Origin: Gammaproteobacteria bacterium
GTDB taxonomy: Bacteria; Pseudomonadota; Gammaproteobacteria; Burkholderiales; Burkholderiaceae_C
Direction: 5' to 3'
NCBI GenBank assembly: GCA_025359085.1
Contig: JANYHL010000033.1
Span: forward strand, 1-64,000
DNA: 64,000 bases
The notes under the pieces: model-generated
What the model was told of the DNA's origin: nothing
What the model saw: the letters and a program-made list of their open reading frames with translations, nothing else
Database searches by the model: none
Program-made: the position numbers and the translations under genes
Part shown: positions 37,315 to 48,040 of the stretch, piece by piece
Numbering within the stretch: the first letter of the stretch is position 1
How the letters are laid out: every line of letters starts with the position of its first letter

Positions 37315-40300
37315 TGGAATGCACTCCCAGGTGCGCGGCTTGTTCGGCATGGGCTTGTTGCTGGCGCGCATTGTCTTTGAACAGGGTACGCACCACCACA
37401 AAAAAGATCGGTACAAACACCACCGCCAGCGAAGTGCCGGTCAGGATGCCGCCGATCACGCCGGTGCCGATGGCGCGCTGGCTGGCCGAACCGGCACCCG
37501 AGGCCAGGGCCAGCGGCAACACGCCCAGCGTGAAGGCCATGGAGGTCATCAGAATCGGACGAAAACGCAGGTGGGCGGCCTCCAGGGCCGAGGCAATCAC
37601 GCTCTTGCCCTGGGCCTGCAGGCCTTTGGCAAATTCGATGATCAGAATCGCGTTTTTCGCCGACAGACCAATGATGGTGATCAGGCCGACTTGAAAGTAG
37701 ACGTCGTTGGCATAAACGCGCAGCAGCGTCGCCACAATCACGCCCAGCACACCGAGCGGCACCACCAGAACGACGGCCAGCGGAATGGTCCAGCTTTCAT
37801 AGAGAGCGGCCAGACATAAAAATACCGACAAAATGGCAAAGCCGTACAGGATCATCGCCTGCGAGCCGGCAAGTTTTTCTTCACGCGAGGTGCCGGTCCA
37901 CTCAAAGCCAAAGCCGGCTGGCAATTGGCTCGCCAGTTGCTCCATCTCTGCCAGCGCGGCACCGGTGCTGTAGCCGGGAGCGGCACTGCCCCCGATGCGC
38001 ATCGCCGGGTAGCCGTTGTAGCGCACGGTTTGCATCGCCCCGGTGACCCAGCGTGTGCTGGCAAAGGAGGACAGCGGCACCATTTGGCCCTTGTTGCCCT
38101 GCACATTGAGTTTGAGCAAATCATCAGGCTGCATGCGCGCCGGTGCGTCGGCTTGCACCATCACCCGCTGCAGTCGGCCCGCGTTGGGAAAGTCGTTGGC
38201 ATACGCCGAGCCCAGCGCAGTTGAAATCAGGCTGTTGATGGCGTCAAAGCTCACGCCCAGCGCGCTGGCTTTGTCGCGGTCAATGTCCAGCTGCAATTGC
38301 GGCGCATCTTCCAGTCCGTCCGGGCGCACCTGGGTGAGGACTTTGCTTTTTGATGCCAATCCCAGCAACTGGTTGCGCGCGCCCAGCAGCGCCGCGTGGC
38401 CCAGGCCGGCGCGGTCTTGCAGCCTGAAACTAAAGCCCGAGGACGATCCCAGCTCAGGAATGGGCGGCGGGCTCAGCGGAAAGATGAACGCATCGCGAAT
38501 GCCAGACAAAGCGCCAAACGCACGCCCCGCCAAGGCTTGCGCCGAGCTGCCAGCCCCCTTGCGTTCGGACCAGTCTTTGAGCGTGACGAAGGCCAGTGCC
38601 GCGTTTTGCCCCTGGCCCGAGAAGCTGAAGCCCAGCACGCTGACCATGCCTTGCACCTCGGGTTGCTTGAGCACGAAGCCTTCCACTTGCTGCATGACGG
38701 CCAGCGTGCGTGCTTGCGTGGCACCGGGCGGCAGTTGCACGTTCACCAGCATGGTGCCCTGGTCTTCGTTGGGTAAAAAAGAGGTCGGCAGGCGCTGGTA
38801 CATCAGCACGGCGCCGGCCAGGATGGCCAGGTAAATCACCAAGTAACGCGCAGCGTGAGGCAGTATCCGGGCCACGCCCTGTTCATAGCCCTTGGCGGTT
38901 TTGGTAAAACCCCGGTTGAACCAGCCAAAAAATCCCGTTTTGGCGTGGTGATGACCGGCCTCGACAGGTTTCAGCAGCGTGGCGCACAAAGCCGGGGTCA
39001 AGGAGAGCGCTAGAAATGCCGAAAACGCAATCGACACGCCCATCACCGCCGCAAACTGGCGGTAAATGTTGCCAATGGAGCCACTAAAGAAGGCCAAGGG
39101 CACAAACACCGAGATCAGCACGACCGTCACGCCGATGATGGCCCCGGAGACCTGGCCCATCGCCTTGCGCGTGGCCAGCAGCGGTGACAGACCTTCTTCG
39201 CTCATGATGCGCTCGACGTTTTCCACCACCACAATCGCGTCGTCCACCACAATGCCAATCACCAGCACCATGGCAAACATGGTCAGCACGTTGATGGAAA
39301 AACCCATTGCCAGCAAGCTGGCAAAGGTGCCCAGCAGTGCCACCGGCACCACCAGCGTGGGGATGAGTGTGTAGCGCCAGTCTTGTAAAAACAAAAACAT
39401 CACCAGAAAGACCAGGGCAATGGCTTCCAGCAAAGTCTCGGCCACCTGGCGCAGCGAGGTTTCAATGAAGCGCGAGCTGTCGTAGGGAATGGCCCAGGTC
39501 ACGCCCTTGGGAAAGAATTTTTCAAGCTCCGTCAAGCGTACGCGAATGGCTTTGGCCGTGGCAAGCGCGTTACCGCTGGGCGAAAGTTGCACGCCGATGC
39601 CGGTGGAGGGTTTGCCATTGAGCCGCGCCGACGTGGCATAGGTTTGGGCGCCGAGCTCAATGCGCGCAACGTCTTTCAGGCGCACGCTCGATCCATCAGT
39701 GTTGGCGCGCAGCACCACCTTGCCAAATTGGGCCACGCTGCTGAGCTGGCCGCTCACCACCACGGTGGCGGCAATGCCTTGGCCGGCCACATTGGGCAGG
39801 CTGCCAATTTCACCGGCGGACACCTGGGCGTTTTGGGCCCGAATGGCGGCGGTGACGTCGGTGGCCGACAGTTGGTAGCCCTGCAGCTTGGCCGGGTCGA
39901 TCCAGATGCGCATGGCGCGTTCGGTGCCAAACAGCTGTGCCTGACCGACACCGTTGATGCGCTGCAATTCAGGCAATATGCTGCGCGAAGCGTAGTCGCC
40001 CAAAGCGACCGGGTCCAGCGCCGGGTCATCGGACGAGAGGATGGCAAACAGTAAAAAGTTGCTGCGCGCCTTGTCCACCCGCACGCCTTGTTGCGTCACC
40101 GCAGAGGGCAGACGCGGCGAGGCTCGGCTCAAGCGGTTTTGTACATCTACCTGGGCCAAGTCCGGGTTGGTCCCGGGCTGAAAACTCAATGTGATGCTGC
40201 CGCTGCCGCTGGCTTGCGCGACCGATTCCACGTAAAGCAGGCCGGGCGAGCCGTTCATCTCCTGCTCGATGATGGACAGCACGCTGTCTTCCAGCGTCTG

Positions 40301-40462
40301 GGCCGACGCGCCGGGGTAGCTGGCCGAGATCACGATCGAGGGCGGCGCCACCGGCGGGTACTGGGCAATGGGCAGTTGGGTGATGGCGACCGAGCCCATC
40401 ACGATGATGAATAACGCAATGACCCACGCAAAGATGGGCCGATCTATAAAAAACTTGGCCAT
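37307..40462 (-). CDS. RND multidrug efflux inner-membrane transporter (AcrB/MexB class)
   Basis: 1051 aa; MAKFFIDRPIFAWVIALFIIVMGSVAITQLPIAQYPPVAPPSIVISASYPGASAQTLEDSV, LVIGIVVDDAIVVVENVERIM. Confidence 0.96.
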   Translation of the reverse strand: MAKFFIDRPIFAWVIALFIIVMGSVAITQLPIAQYPPVAPPSIVISASYPGASAQTLEDSVLSIIEQEMNGSPGLLYVESVAQASGSGSITLSFQPGTNPDLAQVDVQNRLSRASPRLPSAVTQQGVRVDKARSNFLLFAILSSDDPALDPVALGDYASRSILPELQRINGVGQAQLFGTERAMRIWIDPAKLQGYQLSATDVTAAIRAQNAQVSAGEIGSLPNVAGQGIAATVVVSGQLSSVAQFGKVVLRANTDGSSVRLKDVARIELGAQTYATSARLNGKPSTGIGVQLSPSGNALATAKAIRVRLTELEKFFPKGVTWAIPYDSSRFIETSLRQVAETLLEAIALVFLVMFLFLQDWRYTLIPTLVVPVALLGTFASLLAMGFSINVLTMFAMVLVIGIVVDDAIVVVENVERIMSEEGLSPLLATRKAMGQVSGAIIGVTVVLISVFVPLAFFSGSIGNIYRQFAAVMGVSIAFSAFLALSLTPALCATLLKPVEAGHHHAKTGFFGWFNRGFTKTAKGYEQGVARILPHAARYLVIYLAILAGAVLMYQRLPTSFLPNEDQGTMLVNVQLPPGATQARTLAVMQQVEGFVLKQPEVQGMVSVLGFSFSGQGQNAALAFVTLKDWSERKGAGSSAQALAGRAFGALSGIRDAFIFPLSPPPIPELGSSSGFSFRLQDRAGLGHAALLGARNQLLGLASKSKVLTQVRPDGLEDAPQLQLDIDRDKASALGVSFDAINSLISTALGSAYANDFPNAGRLQRVMVQADAPARMQPDDLLKLNVQGNKGQMVPLSSFASTRWVTGAMQTVRYNGYPAMRIGGSAAPGYSTGAALAEMEQLASQLPAGFGFEWTGTSREEKLAGSQAMILYGFAILSVFLCLAALYESWTIPLAVVLVVPLGVLGVIVATLLRVYANDVYFQVGLITIIGLSAKNAILIIEFAKGLQAQGKSVIASALEAAHLRFRPILMTSMAFTLGVLPLALASGAGSASQRAIGTGVIGGILTGTSLAVVFVPIFFVVVRTLFKDNARQQQAHAEQAAHLGVHSNE

Positions 40463-40474
40463 GGGAGCGGCTCC

Positions 40475-41755
40475 TTAGCGCGCGGCGCTTGATGTGGCGC
40501 TGGCCGGGGCTGGCGCTACCGGCGCTGATGCTGCCCCGGCGGCTGCGGGTGCGCTGGCCGCCATGGCGGGCGCGCTGCCCAGTGCTTGCCACGGCACGGG
40601 CTTCACGGGAGCATCACCACGCAGCTTCTGAAAGCCGTCCACCATCACCTGCTCACCGGCTTTGAGCCCGTCCAGAATCACCCATTGGCCATTTTGCTGA
40701 GCGCCTATCTTCACCGGGCGCGGTGCGACCTTGCCGTCGGCGCCCACCACCATCACTGAATCTCCCTGCGGCGAACGCGTCACCGCTTGCTGCGGCAGGG
40801 TGATGGCGTTGCTGGCCTGGGCTTGTTCAATGCGCACACGCACAAACAGACCGGGCAGCAGCGTGCCGCCCGGGTTGGGCACTTCTGCGCGCAGCGTGAT
40901 CTGGCCGCTGCTGGCATCGACCGTCAGGTCAGAAAAAAGCAACTTGCCGGCCCGGGCGTATTCGGTGCCGTCTTCCAGTACCACGCGCACGCTGGCGGCC
41001 TGGGTGCCGGCGCGTTTGAGCTGGCCGCCTTCCAATGCGCGGCGCAGTTGCATCACTTCAGAGGCGGATTGGGTGAAGTTGATGTACATCGGGTCGGTCT
41101 GCTGGATCACGGCCATGGGGGTGGCTTCACCCTGGCCGACCAAGGCACCTTCTGTGACCAGTGCGCGGCCAATGCGCCCGCTAATCGGCGCGGTGATTGC
41201 AGCGTAGCCGAGGTTGATACGGGCGGTTTGCACGGCAGCATGCGCCACGGCCACATCCGCCGCAGCCAGTTTTTGCGCCGCTTGTGCGTTGACAAATTCC
41301 TGCTGACTGATGGCTTTGGCTTCGATCAGTGGTTTGAAGCGCTCCGCCTGCGCGCTGGCTTGCATCAGGTTGGCTTCAGCCTTGGCGACAGAGGCCTGGG
41401 CACTGGCCAGTGTGGCTTGATACGGGCTGGCATCAATCTGAAACAGCGCTTGACCGGCGCGCACCGTGCTGCCTTCCACAAACAAGCGCTTTTGCACAAG
41501 GCCCGCAGCGCGCGCCCGCACCTGCGCCACGCGCGAGGCTTCCATGCGCCCGGGCAGCTCGGTAACCAGACCCACATCCCCCGGCTTGACTGTGATCACG
41601 CCGACCTCAGCCGCTGGCATGCCGCCCGCCCCAGCAGGGCCGGCGGGCGGTGCGCTGCCTTGGCCGCAGGCGACCAATAAGGCAGCCAAGGCGAGGCTGG
41701 TCAACAACAATGATTTGGATGCGAGGGTCGATAAGCGGGCGGACGTTTCAAGCAT
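40475..41755 (-). CDS. RND efflux periplasmic adaptor
   Basis: Start at MLETSARLSTLASKSLLLTSLALAALLVACGQGS; lipoyl/barrel-sandwich segment GRMEASRVAQVRARAAGLVQKRLFVEGSTVRAGQALFQIDASPYQATLASAQA. Confidence 0.93.
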   Translation of the reverse strand: MLETSARLSTLASKSLLLTSLALAALLVACGQGSAPPAGPAGAGGMPAAEVGVITVKPGDVGLVTELPGRMEASRVAQVRARAAGLVQKRLFVEGSTVRAGQALFQIDASPYQATLASAQASVAKAEANLMQASAQAERFKPLIEAKAISQQEFVNAQAAQKLAAADVAVAHAAVQTARINLGYAAITAPISGRIGRALVTEGALVGQGEATPMAVIQQTDPMYINFTQSASEVMQLRRALEGGQLKRAGTQAASVRVVLEDGTEYARAGKLLFSDLTVDASSGQITLRAEVPNPGGTLLPGLFVRVRIEQAQASNAITLPQQAVTRSPQGDSVMVVGADGKVAPRPVKIGAQQNGQWVILDGLKAGEQVMVDGFQKLRGDAPVKPVPWQALGSAPAMAASAPAAAGAASAPVAPAPASATSSAAR

Positions 41756-41831
41756 GGTGTATTTCCGAAAAAGGAGGCTGCAAAGCGTGGTGATGGCGCG
41801 ATATTGACATAACATTTGCTTTTGAGAATTA

Positions 41832-41855
41832 TACATACAGACATGAATGTATAAA
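41832..41855. promoter_or_regulatory. AcrR-type TetR operator between divergent efflux operon and regulator
   Basis: tacatacagacatgaatgtataaa, near-palindrome closely resembling E. coli AcrR operator TACATACATTTGTGAATGTATGTA. Confidence 0.6.
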
Positions 41856-41896
41856 ATACAATCAGGGTTTTTCATCGATTTAAAAAGTTGCTCACC

Positions 41897-42553
41897 ATGG
41901 CTCGTTGCACCAAAGAAGTAGCTTTCGCCACGCACGAGCAATTGCTCGATGCGGCTGAGCGGGTGTTTTTCGAACAAGGCGTGTCGCGCACGTCCTTGCA
42001 AGATATTGCCCAAGCCGCGGGGGTGAGCCGTGGCGCGATTTACTGGCATTTCAAGAACAAGGCGGATTTGTTCAACGCCATGATGGCGCGCATCACCTTG
42101 CCCATGGAGACCACTTTGCAGTGCATTGGCGCAGATGGCGGGCGCGATCCGCTTGAAGCCCTGCAGCATGCCATTCTGGACGCGATGCAAAAAATTGCCT
42201 CGGACGAGCGCACCCGCCGCGTTTTTGAGGTGGCCACGCTGAAGGTGGAGTACGTTGATGAATTGCTGGCGGTTAAGGAGCGCCAGTTGCAGACTCAAAC
42301 CGAGGTGGTGCAACGGATGTCGCTGAGTCTGCAGGACGCAAGCTCACGTCGGGCCGTGGGATTGCCGATCTCAGCCTTGGCGGCAGCGCAGGGTTTGCAT
42401 GCGTTGGTGGTGGGCCTCATCCATACCTGGTTGCTGGCACCGCAGGCGTTTGCGCTGGTGGACGTGACCGAAGCAAGCATGCGGGCCTATTTGGCAGGAC
42501 TGGGCCTGACGGCCCGCGGTGGAGGCGGTCAGCCGCTCATGCCCATCCCCTAA
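41897..42553 (+). CDS. TetR-family regulator of RND efflux (AcrR/TtgR-like)
   Basis: [48 protein letters not shown]. Confidence 0.93.
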   Translation: MARCTKEVAFATHEQLLDAAERVFFEQGVSRTSLQDIAQAAGVSRGAIYWHFKNKADLFNAMMARITLPMETTLQCIGADGGRDPLEALQHAILDAMQKIASDERTRRVFEVATLKVEYVDELLAVKERQLQTQTEVVQRMSLSLQDASSRRAVGLPISALAAAQGLHALVVGLIHTWLLAPQAFALVDVTEASMRAYLAGLGLTARGGGGQPLMPIP

Positions 42554-42564
42554 ACTCGCCCGCT

Positions 42565-43641
42565 ATGGCAAAAGACTACTGTGTATTGGGAATCGAGTCC
42601 TCTTGTGACGAAACCGGCGTGGCACTGGTGCAGATGCAGGGCGATGCCTTGCCGGTCCTTCTGGCCGATGCCCTGTACAGCCAGATCGAGATGCACCAGG
42701 CCTACGGTGGTGTGGTGCCCGAGCTGGCCAGCCGTGACCATATTCGCCGCGTGCTGCCGCTGACCGAGCAGGTGCTGGCGGCATCCGGGCGCACCCTGCT
42801 GGACGTCGACGTGGTGGCCTTCACCCGGGGTCCGGGTCTGGCCGGGGCCTTGCTGGTGGGCGCCGGGGTGGCGTGCGCGCTGGGCGCGGCTTTGGGCAAA
42901 CCGGTGCTGGGCGTGCATCACCTGGAAGGCCATTTGTTGTCGCCATTTTTGAGCGCTGACCCGCCCGAGTTTCCGTTTGTGGCGCTGCTGGTGTCGGGCG
43001 GCCACACGCAGCTGATGCGGGTCGATGGGGTCGGGCGCTACACGCTGCTGGGTGAGACCATCGATGATGCCGCGGGTGAGGCGTTTGACAAGTCAGCCAA
43101 GCTGCTGGGGTTGAATTATCCGGGCGGGCCAGCGCTGTCACAACTGGCCGAGCAGGGTGATCCGACGGCGTTCAAGTTGCCGCGCCCCTTGCTGAAAAGC
43201 GGCACGCTTGATTTTTCATTTGCCGGTTTGAAAACGGCGGTGATGGTGCAGGCCAAAAAGCTCGCTGCGGCGCAAGACGGTCGGGTCGAGGCCTTGCCGA
43301 GGCAGGTACTGGCCGACCTGGCGGCGTCAACCCAGGCCGCCATTGTGGAAGTGCTGGTGAAGAAGTCGCTGACGGCTTTGAGTCAAACCGAGCTGAAACG
43401 CTTGGTGGTGGCTGGCGGTGTCGGCGCCAACCGCTGCTTGCGCGCGCAGCTCAATGCGGCATGCGCCCAGCGCGGGGTGCGGGTGCATTACCCCGAACTG
43501 CATCTGTGTACCGACAACGGCGCCATGATTGCCATGGCAGCTGCGATGCGCCTGCAGTCCGGCCAGCAAGCCGCCAGTGAGGTCTATGCCTTTGACGTCA
43601 GGCCGCGCTGGCCGCTGGCCGAGCTGCCAGTCGCCGCTTGA
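42565..43641 (+). CDS. tsaD: tRNA N6-threonylcarbamoyladenosine synthase subunit TsaD
   Basis: [60 protein letters not shown]. Confidence 0.97.
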   Translation: MAKDYCVLGIESSCDETGVALVQMQGDALPVLLADALYSQIEMHQAYGGVVPELASRDHIRRVLPLTEQVLAASGRTLLDVDVVAFTRGPGLAGALLVGAGVACALGAALGKPVLGVHHLEGHLLSPFLSADPPEFPFVALLVSGGHTQLMRVDGVGRYTLLGETIDDAAGEAFDKSAKLLGLNYPGGPALSQLAEQGDPTAFKLPRPLLKSGTLDFSFAGLKTAVMVQAKKLAAAQDGRVEALPRQVLADLAASTQAAIVEVLVKKSLTALSQTELKRLVVAGGVGANRCLRAQLNAACAQRGVRVHYPELHLCTDNGAMIAMAAAMRLQSGQQAASEVYAFDVRPRWPLAELPVAA

Positions 43642-43651
43642 GATGGCGACT

Positions 43652-43720
43652 GTATTTTATGCTAAATTGGCCGCTAGCCCCCGTCTTATAAGGGGAGTAT
43701 GCTATTTTTAATGTAGCTTA
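43652..43720 (+). repeat. Dispersed repeat copy C
   Basis: attttatgctaaattggccgctagcccccgtcttataaggggagtatgctatttttaatgtagctta. Confidence 0.7.
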
Positions 43721-44488
43721 TTGAGCCGTCCAGCCGCCGTCCATATTCCACGCCACGCCGCGCACATTGTTGCCCGCCGGTGAGCAGAAGAACACGGCCA
43801 GCGCTCCCAGCTCGTCGGGCGTGGTGAACTGCAGCGATGGTTCTTTTTCACCGAGCAGCTGTTTGGTCGCCTCGGCATTGCTTATGCCGCCCGCAGCAGC
43901 TCGGGCATCAACCTGTTTTTGCACCAGCGGGGTCAGCACCCAGCCGGGGCAAATGGCGTTGCAGGTGACGCCGGTAGTGGCGTTTTCCAGCGCGGTGACT
44001 TTGGTCAGGCCGACCACGCCGTGCTTGGCCGTGACGTAAGCGGATTTTTCAGCCGAGGCCACCAGGCCGTGCACCGAGGCGACGTTGATGATGCGGCCCC
44101 AATTGGCCTTTTGCATCGCCGGCAGGGCCAGCCGGGTGGCATGAAAGGCGCTGCTCAGGTTGATGGCGATGATGGCGTCCCAGCGCTCCACCGGGAAGTT
44201 TTCGATCCGCGCCACATGCTGGATACCGGCGTTGTTGACCAGGATATCCACCCGGCCAAACTGCGCCGCAGCGAACTTCAGCATATCTTCAATCTCGGCG
44301 GGTTTGCTCATGTCGGCACCGTGGTAGGCCACTTGAACGCCCAGCGCAGCCACTTCGGCCCTGGGACCTTCGATGTCGCCAAAACCGTTGAGCACGATGT
44401 TGGCGCCCTGGGCAGCCAGGGCTTTGGCGATGCCCAGGCCAATGCCGCTGGTGGACCCGGTGACAAGCGCTGTTTTACCTTTGAGCAT
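43718..44488 (-). CDS. 3-hydroxybutyrate dehydrogenase (SDR)
   Basis: KTALVTGSTSGIGLGIAKALAAQGANIVLNGFGD, YVTAKHGVVGLTKVTALE, NAICPGWVLTPLVQKQ. Confidence 0.9.
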   Translation of the reverse strand: MLKGKTALVTGSTSGIGLGIAKALAAQGANIVLNGFGDIEGPRAEVAALGVQVAYHGADMSKPAEIEDMLKFAAAQFGRVDILVNNAGIQHVARIENFPVERWDAIIAINLSSAFHATRLALPAMQKANWGRIINVASVHGLVASAEKSAYVTAKHGVVGLTKVTALENATTGVTCNAICPGWVLTPLVQKQVDARAAAGGISNAEATKQLLGEKEPSLQFTTPDELGALAVFFCSPAGNNVRGVAWNMDGGWTAQ

Positions 44489-44619
44489 GATGTTTCTCCG
44501 TGGAGGGTTGGGGGAGCTGTGGTTGGATTAGGATGGGGCTATTGTGAGGGCTCACCGGGTTGCGCCAATCAGTGGCCCCGTGCGCTTTGCTCCGACTTTA
44601 TCAAACCCTTGTTCCCATC

Positions 44620-45519
44620 ATGACCGAGCCTTCTTTGAATTACGTCCTGTGCCCTGACGCGGCCGGTGGACACCGCATGGCCTATTGGCAATGGGGTAAC
44701 CCGCGCGCCGGGCATGTGGTGGTCTGCGTGCATGGCCTGACGCGCCAGGGGCGTGACTTTGATGTGCTGGCGCAGGCTCTGTGCGCGCGCGCGGGCGACA
44801 CCCTGCGCGTGGTCTGCCCGGATGTGGCGGGTCGGGGCCAGAGCGATTGGTTGAAGGATCCGCAGGGCTACCAGATTCCTGCCTACGCGGCCGACATGCT
44901 GACGCTGTTGACCGCACTTCAGCCCACCACGCTGGACTGGTTGGGCACCAGCATGGGCGGCTTGATTGGCATCGTGGTGGCCGGCCAGTCCGAGCTGCCC
45001 CTGCCGGTGCCGGTGCGCCGCCTGGTGCTCAATGACGTCGGTCCGGCCATTGAGTGGCAGGCCTTGCTACGCATTGGCGAGTACCTGGGCCAGACCGGTC
45101 GCTTTGACTCGGTGCAGCAGGCGGCCGATGCCCTGTGGGCCGTTGCCAGCAGCTTTGGCCCGCACACGCCGGCGCAATGGCTGGCCTTGTCGCAACCGAT
45201 GTTGAAACCCCTGGGCGACGGGTCGGGCGCGTTCACACTGCATTACGACCCGGCGCTGGAGCAGCAGTTTCGCGCGGTCACGCCCGAGTCTGCGGCGCAG
45301 GGCGAAGCCTTGCTGTGGCAGTTGTATGACCAGATCAGCGCTGCCACCTTGCTTGTTCGTGGCCTGGAGTCCGACTTGCTATCGATCGAGACCGCGCTGG
45401 CGATGACGCAACGCGGCCCCAAAGCGCGGCTGGTGGAGTTTGCCGGCGTTGGCCACGCGCCGACCTTCATCGCCGACGAACAGGTGCAGACCGTTGTCTC
45501 TTTCTTGTTGGATGAATAA
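44620..45519 (+). CDS. Alpha/beta hydrolase
   Basis: MTEPSLNYVLCPD; VVCVHGLTRQGRDFDVLAQAL, DWLGTSMGGLIG nucleophile elbow. Confidence 0.88.
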   Translation: MTEPSLNYVLCPDAAGGHRMAYWQWGNPRAGHVVVCVHGLTRQGRDFDVLAQALCARAGDTLRVVCPDVAGRGQSDWLKDPQGYQIPAYAADMLTLLTALQPTTLDWLGTSMGGLIGIVVAGQSELPLPVPVRRLVLNDVGPAIEWQALLRIGEYLGQTGRFDSVQQAADALWAVASSFGPHTPAQWLALSQPMLKPLGDGSGAFTLHYDPALEQQFRAVTPESAAQGEALLWQLYDQISAATLLVRGLESDLLSIETALAMTQRGPKARLVEFAGVGHAPTFIADEQVQTVVSFLLDE

Positions 45520-45533
45520 CCGGTGCATTGCAG

Positions 45534-47771
45534 ATGAAAACCCTGTCCGCCGAGCCCGCCGGTGATGCTCCTTTGGCGCCGTTGCCGCAGTTGCTGACCG
45601 CCACCGCACAGACGCAGCCCGAACAAGCTCTTGCGCTGGCGCGTGCCCGCGCCTTTGCTGAGCCGTTGTTGGCCAGCGAAACACTGGACACTGGCGAAAA
45701 CACACTGGCCCATGCCGACGCGGTGGCTGTCATTCTCAAGACCGTGGGCGGCTCCGAGGCGATGCAGGCCGCCTGCTACCTGGTCTATGCCTGCGACCAC
45801 CTCAACAAGCCGTACGAAGTGATCGCCAAGGCTTTTGGCGACAGTTTTGCCGCGCTGGCGGTAGAAACCACCAAGCTGGTGCGGGTGCAGAACCAGGCGC
45901 GCCAGGCCCAACTGGCCAGCGAGCGTGCCGCCACCGCCATCCCGATGGCGCAAACCGCGGCCGTCCAAACGGAGAATGTGCGCAAGATGCTGCTGGCCTT
46001 CTCGCGCGACTTGCGCGTGGTGATGCTGCGGCTGGCCTCGCGCTTGCAGACCCTGCGTTTTTTTGCCGCCACTCGCCAAGCCGCACTGCCCGGTGTGGCG
46101 CGCGAGGCCCTGCAAGTGTTTGCGCCGCTGGCCAACCGGCTGGGCATCCGGGAAATCAAGTGGGAGATGGAAGACCTGGCGTTTCGTTTTCTGGAGCCAG
46201 ACATCTACCGCCAGGTGGCGCTTCTGCTGGACGAAAAACGCTCCGAGCGTGAATTGCACGTCGAGCAATTGCGGCTTCAATTGGCGTCAGACCTGAAGGC
46301 GCAAGGCATGAGCGCCACGGTGCAAGGGCGGCCCAAGCACATCTACAGCATCGTCAAAAAGATGCGCGGCAAATCACTTGCATTTGACCAGGTCTACGAC
46401 ATTCGGGCGCTGCGCATTGTGGTGGATGACATCGCGGACTGTTACGCCGCCCTGAGCTGGGTGCACAGCCAGTTCACGCCGATCACTGAAGAATTTGACG
46501 ACTACATTGCCAAGCCCAAAGCCAACGGCTACCAGTCCTTGCACACGGTCGTGCGCGATGCGGCGGGGTTGCCGATCGAGATCCAGATTCGCACCCCGGC
46601 CATGCACGACCATGCCGAGCACGGGGTGGCCGCGCACTGGGCCTACAAGGAAGCGGGGGTCAAAGGCTACGCCGGCGTGTCGGCCTCGGGTGCCTACGAC
46701 GCCAAGATTGCCGTGCTGCGCCAGTTGCTGGCGTGGGAGCGTGACCTGTCGGGCGCGGCAGCGCAGGAGATCGGTCTGGATGACCGTATTTATGTCTTGA
46801 CGCCCGACGCCGCCATTGTTGAGCTGCCTCAAGGTGCCACCGCCGTGGACTTTGCCTACAGCGTGCACACGGAGCTGGGGCACCGCTGCCGCGGGGTGCG
46901 CCTGGATGGCGTGATGGTGCCTTTGAACACACCGTTGAAAAATGGCCAGACGGTGGAGGTGACGGTCGCCAAAGAGGGGGGACCATCGCGCGACTGGTTG
47001 ATGGCCGAACAAGGCTATCTGGTGAGTCACCGCGCCCGCTCCAAAGTGCGCGCCTGGTTCAACGCGCAGGCGCTGCATGAAACCGTCGCCAAGGGCCGCG
47101 AGGCGGTTGAAAAACTGCTGCAGCGCGAGGGCAAGACCGCGCTCAAATTGCATGATCTGGCCGCGCAGCTGGGGTTTAACTCGGCCGACGATCTGTTTGA
47201 AGTGGTGGGCAAGGACGAGTTTTCACTGCGCAATATCGAGACCCTGCTGCACCCGCCCGAGCCGGTGCGGGCCGATGACGAGCCGCTGCTGAAAAAACCG
47301 CGCAGCGCCAGCAACCCGGCCAAGGGGGGCGTGCTGGTGGTCGGTGTCGATTCCCTCATGACGCAGCTAGCCAAGTGCTGCAAACCGGCGCCACCAGATG
47401 ACATTTGTGGCTTTGTCACCCGTGGCAAAGGAGTCAGCGTGCACCGTGCCGATTGCTCCAATCTGCGCGAGATGGTGACCCAAAATGGCGAACGCGTGAT
47501 CGAGGTGGAGTGGGGCCAAACCCAAGCTGCCGATGCGAGCGTTTATCCGGTTGATGTAGCGGTTCAGGCCACTGACCGCCAGGGTTTGTTGCATGATATT
47601 TCCGAAGTGTTTACCAAGGAAAAAATGAATGTCATCGGCGTGCAGACGCAATCAATCAGAGGTACAGCCTTGATGACCTTCACGGTCGAGGTGTCGGATG
47701 CCGGACGGCTGCACAAGGTGCTGGGCGTGGTGGCAGAGTTGCCGGGCGTGAAGTCGGCGCGACGGCGGTAA
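45534..47771 (+). CDS. relA: (p)ppGpp synthetase RelA/SpoT family
   Basis: GRPKHIYSIVKKMRGKSLAFDQVYDIRALRIVVDD, TGS VYVLTPDAAIVELPQGATAVDFAYSVHTELGHRCRG, C-terminal ACT; hydrolase HD motif appears degenerate. Confidence 0.94.
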   Translation: MKTLSAEPAGDAPLAPLPQLLTATAQTQPEQALALARARAFAEPLLASETLDTGENTLAHADAVAVILKTVGGSEAMQAACYLVYACDHLNKPYEVIAKAFGDSFAALAVETTKLVRVQNQARQAQLASERAATAIPMAQTAAVQTENVRKMLLAFSRDLRVVMLRLASRLQTLRFFAATRQAALPGVAREALQVFAPLANRLGIREIKWEMEDLAFRFLEPDIYRQVALLLDEKRSERELHVEQLRLQLASDLKAQGMSATVQGRPKHIYSIVKKMRGKSLAFDQVYDIRALRIVVDDIADCYAALSWVHSQFTPITEEFDDYIAKPKANGYQSLHTVVRDAAGLPIEIQIRTPAMHDHAEHGVAAHWAYKEAGVKGYAGVSASGAYDAKIAVLRQLLAWERDLSGAAAQEIGLDDRIYVLTPDAAIVELPQGATAVDFAYSVHTELGHRCRGVRLDGVMVPLNTPLKNGQTVEVTVAKEGGPSRDWLMAEQGYLVSHRARSKVRAWFNAQALHETVAKGREAVEKLLQREGKTALKLHDLAAQLGFNSADDLFEVVGKDEFSLRNIETLLHPPEPVRADDEPLLKKPRSASNPAKGGVLVVGVDSLMTQLAKCCKPAPPDDICGFVTRGKGVSVHRADCSNLREMVTQNGERVIEVEWGQTQAADASVYPVDVAVQATDRQGLLHDISEVFTKEKMNVIGVQTQSIRGTALMTFTVEVSDAGRLHKVLGVVAELPGVKSARRR

Positions 47772-47957
47772 ATTTGAACCCAGGCAGGTGGCCGACTTTT
47801 AAGCTATGAAGTCTGGGGCTATGAGGAGGGGGCGACGGTCTGGTAATCTGACTGCCGGGAGTCTGAATCCGATCTAGAAGAGTGGCACATTAACTCAACA
47901 AATGCTGTGTCATCGGTCGGTGGGCGCACTATCAAGTGGAATTGCAAAACCTGTAAT

Positions 47958-47980
47958 TTGTACGGATGAATTACGTACAA
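47958..47980. promoter_or_regulatory. Perfect 7-bp inverted repeat upstream of TA locus
   Basis: TTGTACGgatgaattaCGTACAA. Confidence 0.5.
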
Positions 47981-48040
47981 TCGAAGACTGTACTGGATAG
48001 GCATAAACGCATTCAGCCCCGCCAAGAAATAGAGGCCCCT

